A stretch of 63,324 bases of DNA from OAS926 sp035503715 (GTDB lineage Bacteria; Pseudomonadota; Alphaproteobacteria; Rhizobiales; Rhizobiaceae), in the NCBI GenBank assembly GCA_035503715.1, contig DATJTE010000178.1, positions 1-63,324 on the forward strand, in the 5' to 3' direction. This document shows positions 1-10,327 of the stretch, piece after piece (position 1 is the first letter of the stretch; every line of letters starts with the position of its first letter). The translations under genes were made by a program, and so were the position numbers. The notes beneath the pieces are model-generated. The model saw nothing but the letters and a program-made list of their open reading frames with translations. It was not told the origin of the DNA and searched no databases.

Positions 1-111
1 CTCGTACGATCCGAGGAGGCCGAGCTCTTTCAACCAATAGCCATGAATCATCGGCGATCGCGAGTGCGCAATTGGGTGCCCGCAGACGAATGCTCTGGGC
101 TGATCAGCCAT
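1..111 (-). CDS. aroE: Shikimate dehydrogenase, N-terminal fragment (runs off the window)
   Basis: Read on the minus strand from an ATG at 109-111, the first 37 codons begin MADQPRAFVCGHPIAHSRSP and go on to the window edge. The G-H-P-I-x-H-S-x-S-P stretch is the shikimate-binding N-terminal signature of AroE, which reduces 3-dehydroshikimate with NADPH in aromatic amino acid synthesis. The start overlaps the end of maf by 8 bp, so the two genes are translationally close in a leftward operon (ppsR-maf-aroE). Only the first strand and loop of the substrate domain are visible; the catalytic Lys-Asp pair lies outside the window. The identification rests on the signature and on the usual maf-aroE neighbourhood. 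Confidence 0.88.
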   Translation of the reverse strand, partial: MADQPRAFVCGHPIAHSRSPMIHGYWLKELGLLGSYE

Positions 112-706
112 CGATCGCGTCACTGTTTCGAAGTTCGGCAAGCAGCGGCAGGAGCGGCAATCCCACAATGGTGAAATAGTCGCCGTCGATCTTGTCGAAG
201 AGCTGCACGCCCTCGCCTTCGATCTGGTATGCGCCAACACTCGAAAGCGCTTTGTTGCCAACGCGCGCCAGATGCTGACCGATAAAGGCGGGACTTAGTT
301 CGCGCATAGTCAGCCGAGCGACACCGACATGCCGCCAGATGGCTTCGCCGTTTCTCGCGATCACGACGGCGCTGTTCAATTGATGCGTCTGACCGGACAG
401 CGCGAGCAGATGACGGCGTGCGCCTTCCATGTCAGCGGGCTTGTGAAAAATCTGATCGCCAAGCGACAGGGTCTGGTCGCAGCCGATGACAAGCGCATCC
501 GGGTTTTGCTCGCTGACTGAAACCGCCTTGGCTTCAGCTAGAACCTGCGCAACATCTTCAGGCGTCGAACCGCTTCCTTTGAGCGCCGCTTCGACCGCGC
601 GCTCGTCAATCTCCGGGCGAATGACCTCGACAGACACACCGGCCTGGTCGAGAAGTTGTTTCCGGAACGGGCTGCCGGACGCAAGGATGAGCCGCTGCTG
701 GGGCAT
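104..706 (-). CDS. maf: Maf-family nucleotide pyrophosphatase
   Basis: A 200-residue Maf/HAM1-fold protein, full length for the family. The N-terminal ILASGSPFRKQLL (residues 7-19) carries the Ser and Arg that contact the nucleotide, VIGCDQTL (73-80) holds the catalytic Asp, and the C-terminal EGEGVQLFDKIDGDYFTIVGLP block is the usual end signature. Maf proteins hydrolyse non-canonical or modified nucleoside triphosphates to monophosphates and limit their incorporation into nucleic acids. The GCDQTL and GEGVQLFDKI wording is nearer to the YceF (7-methyl-GTP) branch than to the YhdE (dTTP/UTP) branch, which is inference from remembered sequences. It lies 8 bp after ppsR and overlaps aroE by 8 bp. 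Confidence 0.93.
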   Translation of the reverse strand: MPQQRLILASGSPFRKQLLDQAGVSVEVIRPEIDERAVEAALKGSGSTPEDVAQVLAEAKAVSVSEQNPDALVIGCDQTLSLGDQIFHKPADMEGARRHLLALSGQTHQLNSAVVIARNGEAIWRHVGVARLTMRELSPAFIGQHLARVGNKALSSVGAYQIEGEGVQLFDKIDGDYFTIVGLPLLPLLAELRNSDAIDG

Positions 707-714
707 CGCTCCGC

Positions 715-1536
715 CTAGCGCGCCTTGCTCCTCAGCGCAACGATTGCTGCTGCCGTCTCTTCGATCGAGCGGCGCGAGACGTCGATCATCGGCCAGCCGT
801 GGCGGTTGCAGAGCTGCCGAGCATAGGCGAGCTCCTCTGCAATTGCTGCGCGGTCAATGTAGTCCTGCGACTGGTAGTCGGCCGTTGATCCAAGCAAACG
901 GTTTTGCCGGACGTGCGAAATCCGCTCCGCTGTCGCGATCAGTCCGACAATCAGTGGCCGAGCGGCCTTGAGAAGGGCCTCCGGCAGCGGCACGCCGAGG
1001 ACGATCGGTACGTTCGCGGTTTTGATGCCGCGGTTTGCGAGATAAATGCTCGTCGGCGTCTTTGATGTGCGCGAAATGCCGATCAGCACGATGTCCGCTT
1101 CGTCGACATCGGCCGGAAGCTGGCCGTCATCGTGCTCCATCGTGAAATTGAGCGCATCAATACGGCGGAAATATTCGGCATCGAGGACGTGCTGGGCGCC
1201 AACACGCCGGCCGGCCGGTGTGCCGAGATATGACTGGAAAACGGTCAGCACCGGCTCGAGCACGGAGACGCAGGGCAACCCCATTGTTGCGCAACGAGAG
1301 TCGATCTGGGCGGCAAGCTTTTGATCTACGACCGTGTAAAGCACAATGCCAGGCTCGTTCTCGATGTCTTCAAAAACCTTCATGATCTGCTTCTCGGTGC
1401 GAATCAGCGGGTAAATGTGCTCGATCGCACGCGCATCCTTGTATTGCGCGGCTGCGGCGCGGCCCGCAGCAATGAGAGTCTCGCCCGTCGCGTCAGAAAT
1501 CAGATGCAGATGGAAGAAGCTTTGCGGTTTCTGCAC
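715..1536 (-). CDS. ppsR: Pyruvate,phosphate dikinase / PEP synthase regulatory protein (DUF299)
   Basis: A bifunctional Ser/Thr kinase and Pi-dependent pyrophosphorylase that switches pyruvate,phosphate dikinase off and on. The frame stays open upstream to an ATG at 1629, but family members start just before the FFHLHLISDATGET block, so I place the start at the GTG at 1534-1536, giving 273 residues, the usual length. The P-loop-like motif GISRTSKTP spans about residues 153-161. Transcription runs away from the candidate origin, back to back with hemE, as for the DUF299 gene that flanks the origin in Caulobacter. The exact start is uncertain because the ribosome-binding site is weak; the product is not in doubt. 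Confidence 0.9.
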   Translation of the reverse strand: MQKPQSFFHLHLISDATGETLIAAGRAAAAQYKDARAIEHIYPLIRTEKQIMKVFEDIENEPGIVLYTVVDQKLAAQIDSRCATMGLPCVSVLEPVLTVFQSYLGTPAGRRVGAQHVLDAEYFRRIDALNFTMEHDDGQLPADVDEADIVLIGISRTSKTPTSIYLANRGIKTANVPIVLGVPLPEALLKAARPLIVGLIATAERISHVRQNRLLGSTADYQSQDYIDRAAIAEELAYARQLCNRHGWPMIDVSRRSIEETAAAIVALRSKAR

Positions 1537-1937
1537 GGGATTCTTCAGGTGTTGTGGACGGATGTGGGCAAACTGGGAGAGCCGGTCAGCGGCACTCCAG
1601 GCGACTGTATCAGAGTGCTGCTTGTCCACAATTCGGAGTGGCGCGCATTCGCCGCAGGCTTTGTGGAGAAGAGCGGGAATTCCAGCGCCCGTCTTCGGCC
1701 ATTAATGTTTTAGCAACTAATAAGGGATGCCATAAACTATTGATCTGGTTATTTAATTTACCGCCGTCCACATACTTATCCCTATCTTGCCTACGGTTTT
1801 ACGCTTCCGCCAGAAGACAAAAGCGAGGGCTCCTGCGGGGATGACTGCAGACCACCGATTCCAACAGACTCTTAGAATCAAAAGACTCTATCTTTAGAAT
1901 TTCATTTATTTGGAGCGACACGGGATAGGTATGACGC
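1537..1937. other. Candidate chromosomal replication origin (oriC) between ppsR and hemE
   Basis: This gap of about 400 bp, the only long gene-free stretch in the window, separates divergent ppsR and hemE. Positions 1701-1760 are about 75% A+T (45 of 60 by count) and 1861-1920 about 68%, against surroundings well above 55% G+C. DnaA-box-like 9-mers include TTGTCCACA (1622-1630) and TGTGGAGAA (1662-1670), each one mismatch from TTATCCACA in one orientation, with weaker TCCACA cores at 1553-1561 and 1764-1772. A near-IHF site, one mismatch from YAANNNNTTGATW, lies at 1733-1745. Four GANTC sites fall at 1857-1888. In Caulobacter the origin lies beside hemE, and to my knowledge the same holds in Sinorhizobium, so location and composition agree. 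Function is inferred. Confidence 0.72.
1857..1888. promoter_or_regulatory. Cluster of four GANTC (CcrM-type) sites
   Basis: GATTC at 1857-1861, GACTC at 1867-1871, GAATC at 1875-1879 and GACTC at 1884-1888 give start-to-start spacings of 10, 8 and 9 bp, close to one helical turn each. GANTC is the target of the cell-cycle adenine methyltransferase CcrM in alphaproteobacteria. The cluster lies 50-80 bp before the hemE start codon, between it and the AT-rich part of the candidate origin. The sites are read directly; a role in timing of replication or hemE transcription is inference. Confidence 0.6.
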
Positions 1938-2969
1938 ATGGCATCGAGCAGGATCGTCGCGGAGGTTTTACGCGGCAAGACCGTTTTCCCCCCGCCAATC
2001 TGGATGATGCGACAGGCTGGCCGCTACCTTCCTGAGTACCGTGAAACACGGAAGAAAGCCGGAAGTTTCCTCGATCTTTGCTACAATCCGAATCTGGCGG
2101 TCGAGGCAACGCTGCAACCGATCAGGCGTTTCGGCTTCGATGCAGCGATCCTGTTTTCCGATATCCTGGTTGTTCCACATGCTCTCGGCCGTGACCTTCG
2201 TTTTGAGGAAGGGCGCGGGCCGCTGATGACACCGATCGGCAAGGACGAAATCGCCAAACTTGATGGCTGGCGATTTCATGACGTGCTCGAGCCGGTTTAT
2301 GAGACGGTTGCCCGGTTAAGGGAAGAACTGTCCGACGAAACGACGCTGCTGGGCTTCTGCGGGGCACCATGGACGGTCGCAACCTATATGATCGCCGGCC
2401 ATGGTACGCCGGACCAGGCACCAGCGCGCCTGTTCGCCTACAGGCATCCTGACGCGTTTATGTCACTGCTCGATCTGCTCGCGAATCATTCAGCCGAATA
2501 TCTTATCCGGCAGATCGAGGCGGGTGCCGATGCGGTCCAGATATTTGATTCCTGGGCAGGCGTTCTGGACGAGGCTTCGTTCGGCCGGTTTTGTGCCGGA
2601 CCGGTCGCCAGAATCGTGAAGATGGTCAAGGCGAGGCACCCGGACGTTCCGATCATCGGATTTCCCAAAGGTGCGGGTGCGTTGTTGGATGACTACCGGC
2701 AACGGACCGGTGTTGCGGCTCTTGGCCTCGACTGGTCGGTGCCGCTGGCTCAGGGAAAGCGGCTGCAGAAGGATGGAGCGGTCCAAGGTAATCTGGACCC
2801 CCTGCGGCTTGTCGCGGGCGGTCTCGCGCTGGACGAGGGTGTTGATGCCATCCTGGCGGAGCTCGGTGACGGACCGCTTGTCTTCAATCTTGGTCACGGG
2901 ATCACACCGGAAGCGCCGGTCGAGCATGTCGGGCAGATGGTGAAGCGGGTCAGGGAGGCCAGGCGATGA
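1938..2969 (+). CDS. hemE: Uroporphyrinogen decarboxylase
   Basis: A 343-residue protein that removes four carboxyl groups from uroporphyrinogen III to give coproporphyrinogen III in cytosolic haem synthesis. Both family signatures are present: PIWMMRQAGRYLPEYRE near residues 20-36, which binds substrate propionates, and GFCGAPWTVATYMIAG near residue 140. Length is normal. The start is the ATG at 1938; the ATG at 1931 is out of frame. The gene directly borders the candidate origin, the alphaproteobacterial arrangement, and its stop codon overlaps the hemJ start (ATGA), so the two haem genes are translationally coupled. Confidence 0.97.
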   Translation: MASSRIVAEVLRGKTVFPPPIWMMRQAGRYLPEYRETRKKAGSFLDLCYNPNLAVEATLQPIRRFGFDAAILFSDILVVPHALGRDLRFEEGRGPLMTPIGKDEIAKLDGWRFHDVLEPVYETVARLREELSDETTLLGFCGAPWTVATYMIAGHGTPDQAPARLFAYRHPDAFMSLLDLLANHSAEYLIRQIEAGADAVQIFDSWAGVLDEASFGRFCAGPVARIVKMVKARHPDVPIIGFPKGAGALLDDYRQRTGVAALGLDWSVPLAQGKRLQKDGAVQGNLDPLRLVAGGLALDEGVDAILAELGDGPLVFNLGHGITPEAPVEHVGQMVKRVREARR

Positions 2970-3496
2970 GCGCCGATCCGGGTTCCGGCCGCAAGGCAGC
3001 CATCCGTGCGACTGCTGCGATAGCTGTCTTTGCTGCGCTGACCGCACTCCTGTTCTGGGCGAATCCGGACTCGCTTTATCTCTGGATCAAGGCCGTTCAC
3101 GTGATCGCAGTGATCTCGTGGATGGCGGGAATGCTGTATTTGCCGCGGCTTTTTGTCTATCACTGCGAGGCCGAGATCGGCTCGGTTCAGTCGGAAACCT
3201 TCAAGGTTATGGAGCGTCGGCTCCTGCGCTTCATCATCAATCCGGCAATGATCATTACGTGGGCGGCCGGTTTATGGCTCGCCTGGAGCGGCTTCGCCTT
3301 CTCAGGTGGCTGGCTGCACGCCAAGATTGCCTTGGTGGTGGTGCTGTCGGGCGTTCACGGCTATTTCGCCGGCGCCGTCCGCCGGTTTGCCGAGGACCGC
3401 AACCAAAAACCCGCGCGCCACTGGCGGTTGATGAATGAAGTTCCTACATTGCTGATGATCGGCATCGTCATTCTGGTGATCGTGAAACCATTCTGA
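2966..3496 (+). CDS. hemJ: Protoporphyrinogen IX oxidase, HemJ type
   Basis: A 176-residue integral membrane protein with four to five hydrophobic segments. The motif VHVIAVISWMAGMLYLPRLFVYH (residues about 35-57) holds the conserved His and the W-x-x-G-x-x-Y-L-P-R-L pattern of the HemJ family, which oxidises protoporphyrinogen IX to protoporphyrin IX in bacteria lacking HemG and HemY. A later conserved stretch (KxxRHWRLMNEVPTLLMIGIVI-like) ends the protein. The ATG overlaps the hemE stop by 4 bp, placing two steps of one pathway in one operon. The N-terminal 25 residues extend a little beyond the core family and are hydrophobic. Confidence 0.9.
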   Translation: MSADPGSGRKAAIRATAAIAVFAALTALLFWANPDSLYLWIKAVHVIAVISWMAGMLYLPRLFVYHCEAEIGSVQSETFKVMERRLLRFIINPAMIITWAAGLWLAWSGFAFSGGWLHAKIALVVVLSGVHGYFAGAVRRFAEDRNQKPARHWRLMNEVPTLLMIGIVILVIVKPF

Positions 3497-3672
3497 CGAA
3501 ACCATTCAGCGTTAGCCGCGTTCGAATCCGTCGCTTGCTCTTTGCCGGCCGGGCGGATAAAGAAAAATCTCCCTCCTCGCCGACGCGTCGTCCTTCAGCT
3601 CTTTGGGCGCTTCCGGCACATATCGCGCATTGCCGATAATTTCCCAGAACTTTCCAGACTCAGAGTCCATCC

Positions 3673-4938
3673 ATGCAGGAAATGAAACTCACAGAATTCA
3701 AGAACAAGAAACCGACCGACCTGATCGCTTTCGCCGAATCGCTCGAGGTCGAGAACGCCAGCGTGATGCGCAAGCAGGAACTGATGTTCGCGATCCTGAA
3801 GAAGCTCGCGGCGCAGGACGTCGAGATCATCGGCGATGGTGTGGTCGAGGTGCTGCAGGACGGTTTTGGCTTCCTGCGTTCCGCCAACGCCAATTACCTC
3901 CCAGGTCCGGATGACATCTACATCTCGCCTTCGCAGATTCGGCGCTTTTCGCTGAAGACCGGCGACACGGTTGAAGGTCCGATACGCAGCCCGAAAGAGG
4001 GCGAGCGCTATTTTGCGCTGCTCAAGGTCAACACGATCAATTTCGACGACCCGGAGAAGATCCGGCACAAGATCCACTTCGACAATCTGACGCCGCTTTA
4101 TCCGACGTCACGGATCAAGATGGAGATCGACAATCCGACGACGAAGGACATCTCGCCCCGCGTCATCGATCTGGTGGCGCCGCTCGGCAAAGGACAGCGC
4201 GCGCTGATTGTCGCGCAGCCGCGTACCGGCAAGACGGTGCTGCTGCAGAACATCGCGCACTCCGTCACCGCCAATCATCCAGAGTGCTTCCTGATTGTGC
4301 TGCTCATTGACGAGCGGCCGGAAGAAGTGACCGACATGCAGCGCTCGGTGAAGGGCGAGGTGATTTCTTCGACCTTCGATGAGCCGGCTGCCCGGCACGT
4401 TCAGGTTGCCGAAATGGTGATCGAGAAAGCGAAGCGCCTGGTCGAACACGGCCGCGACGTGGTGATCCTCCTCGACTCGATCACGCGCCTTGGTCGTGCT
4501 TACAACACCGTGGTGCCGTCATCCGGCAAGGTGCTGACGGGTGGTGTCGACGCCAACGCGCTGCAGCGGCCCAAGCGGTTCTTCGGCGCGGCCCGCAACA
4601 TTGAGGAAGGCGGGTCGCTGACCATCATCGCGACGGCGCTGATCGATACCGGCAGCCGCATGGACGAAGTCATCTTCGAAGAGTTCAAGGGTACGGGTAA
4701 CTCTGAAATCGTGCTCGACCGCAAGGTCGCCGACAAGCGTATCTATCCTGCGATGGACATCCTCAAGTCCGGCACCCGCAAGGAAGATCTGCTCGTCCCG
4801 AAGGCGGATCTGCAGAAGATCTTCGTGCTTCGCCGCATCCTGGCGCCGATGGGAACGACCGACGCCATCGAGTTCCTGATCGACAAGCTGAAGCAGACGA
4901 AGACGAATGCGGACTTCTTCGATTCGATGAACACCTGA
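3673..4938 (+). CDS. rho: Transcription termination factor Rho
   Basis: A 421-residue hexameric RNA-dependent ATPase that ends transcription. The order is an N-terminal helical part (MKLTEFKNKKPTDLIAFAE), the RNA-binding cold-shock-like domain with DGFGFLRS (about 63-70), then the RecA-type core with a Walker A reading AQPRTGKT (181-188), Walker B around VVILLDSITRLGRAYN, the Q-loop and R-loop, and an FDSMNT end. In the Walker A the position that is often Pro is Gln, with the GKT core kept. A 176-bp leader precedes it, with no structure I could recognise, although rho is often autoregulated. Its stop is only 5 bp from that of the convergent DUF255 gene. Confidence 0.97.
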   Translation: MQEMKLTEFKNKKPTDLIAFAESLEVENASVMRKQELMFAILKKLAAQDVEIIGDGVVEVLQDGFGFLRSANANYLPGPDDIYISPSQIRRFSLKTGDTVEGPIRSPKEGERYFALLKVNTINFDDPEKIRHKIHFDNLTPLYPTSRIKMEIDNPTTKDISPRVIDLVAPLGKGQRALIVAQPRTGKTVLLQNIAHSVTANHPECFLIVLLIDERPEEVTDMQRSVKGEVISSTFDEPAARHVQVAEMVIEKAKRLVEHGRDVVILLDSITRLGRAYNTVVPSSGKVLTGGVDANALQRPKRFFGAARNIEEGGSLTIIATALIDTGSRMDEVIFEEFKGTGNSEIVLDRKVADKRIYPAMDILKSGTRKEDLLVPKADLQKIFVLRRILAPMGTTDAIEFLIDKLKQTKTNADFFDSMNT

Positions 4939-4943
4939 CCGAT

Positions 4944-6965
<2,022 letters not shown>

Positions 6966-7014
6966 GGAGGAATCCTCGGAAGTGAAGCGGCGAAGGTAGA
7001 GCGAGCACAGGCAA

Positions 7015-8325
7015 ATGCAATTCAGGGAAACGATCTACGCGCTTTCGTCGGGCAAAGTGCCTTCGGGTGTTGCCGTGGTGCGGGTTTCAGGCCCGTCTGC
7101 TTTGCCGATCACCAGCGCCATGGCTGGCTATGACATTGAGCCGCGCGCAGCCGCGCTCCGAAACCTCCGAGCGGCCGATGGGACAATGCTGGACCGCGGC
7201 CTTGTCCTTTTCTTCCGGGGACCACATTCCTTTACCGGAGAGGACTGCGCCGAGTTTCATCTCCATGGTGGCCGGGCAGTCGTGGCTTCGGTAATCGAGG
7301 CAATCGGGGCCTTTGCCGCAACGCGGATGGCTGAACCGGGTGAGTTCACGCGCCGGGCGTTTCTGAACGGCAAGATGGATCTGGTCGAAGCGGAGGCCTT
7401 AGCCGATCTGATCGCCGCGGAAACGGATACGCAGCGCCGCTTTGCCCTGGCCAGCGCGCAGGGTGCACAGAGCGCAGCCTACGCGTCGTGGCGCAAGCGG
7501 ATCATCCACGCGTTGGCTATGATGGAAGCCGAGCTCGACTTCTCGGATGAAAGCGACGTCCCGGGGTCGGTCGCCGATGAAGTATGGGCTGACGTCGCTT
7601 TCTTGATCCGGGAGATCTGCTTCCACACTGCTGGTTTCAAGCGCGCCGAAATCGTTCGCGAGGGTTTTCGCGTCGTGATCCTCGGCGCTCCAAACGCCGG
7701 TAAGTCGAGCCTGCTGAATGCGCTGGCGAAACGCGATGTTGCCATTGTCACAGACGAACCGGGGACCACGCGTGATCTCATCGACGTCGCGCTCGACCTT
7801 GGCGGGATCAAGGTGATTTTGACGGATACTGCCGGGTTACGTGATGGTGCCGGCATGGTGGAGGCCATCGGGATCGAGCGCGCCCTCGCCCGCGCCCGGG
7901 ACGCCGATCTTGTGTTGCGACTGGTGCCGGCCGATGGCGAAATAGGGCTAAACAGCCAGAATGCGGCCGAACTGCTGGTTCGCAGCAAGTGCGACCTTTC
8001 CAGCGATACCGGCGTTGATTTTGATTGTGTCGTTTCCGTCAAGACGGGGGTTGGGCTGACTGAGCTGCTTCGGACGATCGAGATGCGGGCCAAAACCGCG
8101 ATCGGCGTCGATGCTGATATTCTGCCCGCGCGGCTAAGGCATGTTGAATTGCTCAATCGAGCGGCGGCGCATCTGGAAAGGGCGCTCGCAATGGACCCGG
8201 CTTGGCTGGAACTGCGCGCCGAGGAGTTGCGGTCGGCTGCAAAGGCTTTTGGCACGATTGCCGGTCAAGTCGATGTCGAGGACGTGCTCGATGCCGTATT
8301 TTCCGAGTTCTGCATTGGCAAGTGA
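7015..8325 (+). CDS. mnmE: tRNA modification GTPase MnmE (TrmE)
   Basis: With MnmG it forms the complex that installs the (carboxymethyl)aminomethyl group on U34 of certain tRNAs. The 436 residues contain the N-terminal folate-binding domain, a helical domain, an inserted Ras-like G domain, with G1 GAPNAGKSS (224-232), G2/G3 DEPGTTRD and DTAGLRD (271-277), and the C-terminal FCIGK with its essential Cys. The G4 motif reads SKCD (324-327) rather than NKxD, a tolerated but less common variant. The TGA stop forms part of the first parS site. Divergent from the DUF255 gene and cotranscribed in order with mnmG and rsmG. Confidence 0.96.
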   Translation: MQFRETIYALSSGKVPSGVAVVRVSGPSALPITSAMAGYDIEPRAAALRNLRAADGTMLDRGLVLFFRGPHSFTGEDCAEFHLHGGRAVVASVIEAIGAFAATRMAEPGEFTRRAFLNGKMDLVEAEALADLIAAETDTQRRFALASAQGAQSAAYASWRKRIIHALAMMEAELDFSDESDVPGSVADEVWADVAFLIREICFHTAGFKRAEIVREGFRVVILGAPNAGKSSLLNALAKRDVAIVTDEPGTTRDLIDVALDLGGIKVILTDTAGLRDGAGMVEAIGIERALARARDADLVLRLVPADGEIGLNSQNAAELLVRSKCDLSSDTGVDFDCVVSVKTGVGLTELLRTIEMRAKTAIGVDADILPARLRHVELLNRAAAHLERALAMDPAWLELRAEELRSAAKAFGTIAGQVDVEDVLDAVFSEFCIGK

Positions 8326-8338
8326 TTCACGTGAAACA
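8323..8338. promoter_or_regulatory. parS: parS-like site 1
   Basis: TGATTCACGTGAAACA differs at one base from the consensus TGTTTCACGTGAAACA bound by ParB. The first three bases are the stop codon of mnmE. ParB loads on such sites near the origin to build the segregation complex; here parA and parB lie 2.7-3.5 kb downstream. Confidence 0.88.
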
Positions 8339-8380
8339 CCGTAGGCGCCGGTTGACGTGTGCTGGAGATCGTTTCGGATG

Positions 8381-8396
8381 TGTTTCACGTGAAACG
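8381..8396. promoter_or_regulatory. parS: parS-like site 2
   Basis: TGTTTCACGTGAAACG matches the ParB consensus at 15 of 16 bases (final base G for A). It lies in the mnmE-mnmG gap 58 bp after site 1, measured start to start, and about 70 bp before the mnmG start codon, so ParB spreading could also touch the mnmG transcript region. Confidence 0.9.
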
Positions 8397-8467
8397 GCCC
8401 ATAACGATTGCCGAGCTTGACAGCGTCGGACGCGGGGCACACATGTGCCGCCGCAACGGAATCGGAC

Positions 8468-10327
8468 ATGCGCGACTCTTACGACGTCATCGTGATCGGG
8501 GGCGGGCACGCGGGCTGTGAGGCCGCCGCCGCGGCGGCGCGCGCTGGTGCGGCGACCGCACTCGTTACCATGAGTGCTGCACAGATCGGAGCCATGTCTT
8601 GCAATCCCGCAATCGGCGGTCTTGGCAAGGGCCATCTGGTGCGTGAGGTGGATGCGCTGGACGGGCTGATGGGCCGCGTGGCCGACGCTGCCGGTATCCA
8701 GTTCCGTCTGCTCAACCGGCGAAAGGGACCGGCAGTTCGCGGTCCCCGCACTCAGGCCGACCGGAAACTCTATAAGCGTGCCATGCAGGCAGCGATCGGC
8801 GGGCAACCCGGGCTGACCGTTGTCGAGGCCGAAGTGCTGGACCTAGACATTGCCGATAGGCGGATAGCTGGTGTTGTGCTGGAGGGCGGCCGCCGGCTGC
8901 GGTGTGGATCCGTTGTGCTTACCACCGGTACGTTCCTGCGCGGTCTCATTCACATCGGCGAAAAGAAGATCGTTGCCGGCAGGATGAACGAAAAGGCGTC
9001 AACCGCGCTTTCGGAAACCATGGCGCGCGCTGGTTTCAAGCTTGGTCGCCTGAAAACGGGAACGCCGCCACGGCTGGACGGTCGCACGATCGACTGGGCT
9101 GCACTGGACATGCAGAAGGCCGATGATGATCCGGTGCCGTTCTCGCTGATGACGGACAGCATCACGACACCGCAAATCGAGTGCGGGATCACGCGGACTA
9201 CCGCGAGCACGCATGAAGTGATCCGCACGAACTTGACGCGCTCTGCGATGTATTCGGGATCAATAGAGGGCGTGGGGCCACGCTATTGTCCGTCGATAGA
9301 GGACAAGATCGTCAAGTTCGGTGACCGCGAGGGACATCAGATATTCCTGGAACCGGAAGGTTTGGACGACGACACGGTCTATCCGAACGGGATTTCGACA
9401 TCCTTACCCGAAGAGGTACAGCTCGCGATCCTCAAGACGATACCTGGGCTCGAACGGGCAGCCATGATCCAGCCCGGCTATGCCATCGAATATGACCACA
9501 TCGATCCCTGTGAGCTTGACCCCACTTTGGAGACGCGCCGCGTTTCGGGGCTCTTTCTGGCAGGACAGATCAACGGGACGACGGGTTATGAAGAAGCGGC
9601 GGCGCAGGGGATTCTGGCCGGCATCAACGCCGCTCGCCGCGCTGCGGGAGCCGAAGGTGCGACGATCTCACGCGCTGACGCGTATGTAGGCGTGCTCGTG
9701 GATGATCTGACAACCCGCGGTATTTCTGAGCCTTACCGGATGTTTACTTCACGCGCGGAGTTCCGGCTTTCCCTGCGTGCCGACAATGCCGATGAGCGAT
9801 TGACACCGCTTGGGCAGAAGCTCGGCATAGTCTCCAAAGTTCGTGGGGAGAAATTTGGAAAGCGGAGTCGCGATCTCGCCGGCGCGAAGGCGCTGGCGCA
9901 GTCATTAACGCTGACGCCTTCGGAGGCAAAACGTTCCGGACTCGAATTGAATCAGGACGGAGTCAGGCGATCCGCGTTCGATCTGTTGTCCTATCCGGGT
10001 GTCGACGTTCAGCGATTGGCTTCGATCTGGCCGGAGTTAGGTTCGCTCGATGGCAAAACAGTGGATCGTCTCGAGACCGAGGCTCGATATGCGGTTTACC
10101 TCGACCGCCAGAGTTTGGATGCGGAGGTTGTCAGGAAAGAGGAGATGCGGGTCATCCCCGATGACTTTGAATTCGCGGATCTCCCGGGACTCTCCAACGA
10201 ACTCAAGCAGAAGATGAAACTCCGCCAGCCACGCTCGATCGCCGAAGCTCAGAAGATCGACGGCATGACCCCTGCGGCGATTGCGCTGATTATTGGCCAT
10301 ATCCGCCACCGCGAGCGGGCTGCGTGA
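8468..10327 (+). CDS. mnmG: tRNA uridine-5-carboxymethylaminomethyl(34) synthesis enzyme MnmG (GidA)
   Basis: The FAD-dependent partner of MnmE in U34 modification. The N-terminal dinucleotide-binding motif VIGGGHAGCEAA follows the start MRDSYDV; other family blocks are SCNPAIGGLGKGHLVREVDALDG, GYAIEYDHIDP and the C-terminal helical domain ending in PAAIALIIGHIRH. The frame is open to an ATG at 8408, but 8468 places the Rossmann motif at the usual position and gives 619 residues, the normal length, and leaves both intergenic parS sites outside the coding region. The stop overlaps the rsmG GTG start by 3 bp (GTGA junction). Confidence 0.96.
   Translation: MRDSYDVIVIGGGHAGCEAAAAAARAGAATALVTMSAAQIGAMSCNPAIGGLGKGHLVREVDALDGLMGRVADAAGIQFRLLNRRKGPAVRGPRTQADRKLYKRAMQAAIGGQPGLTVVEAEVLDLDIADRRIAGVVLEGGRRLRCGSVVLTTGTFLRGLIHIGEKKIVAGRMNEKASTALSETMARAGFKLGRLKTGTPPRLDGRTIDWAALDMQKADDDPVPFSLMTDSITTPQIECGITRTTASTHEVIRTNLTRSAMYSGSIEGVGPRYCPSIEDKIVKFGDREGHQIFLEPEGLDDDTVYPNGISTSLPEEVQLAILKTIPGLERAAMIQPGYAIEYDHIDPCELDPTLETRRVSGLFLAGQINGTTGYEEAAAQGILAGINAARRAAGAEGATISRADAYVGVLVDDLTTRGISEPYRMFTSRAEFRLSLRADNADERLTPLGQKLGIVSKVRGEKFGKRSRDLAGAKALAQSLTLTPSEAKRSGLELNQDGVRRSAFDLLSYPGVDVQRLASIWPELGSLDGKTVDRLETEARYAVYLDRQSLDAEVVRKEEMRVIPDDFEFADLPGLSNELKQKMKLRQPRSIAEAQKIDGMTPAAIALIIGHIRHRERAA

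Noticed and set aside
1701..1763. Possible CtrA sites (TTAA-N7-TTAA) in the origin region
   Set aside because: TTAA occurs at 1702-1705 and 1753-1756, but no second half-site lies at the required 7-bp spacing.
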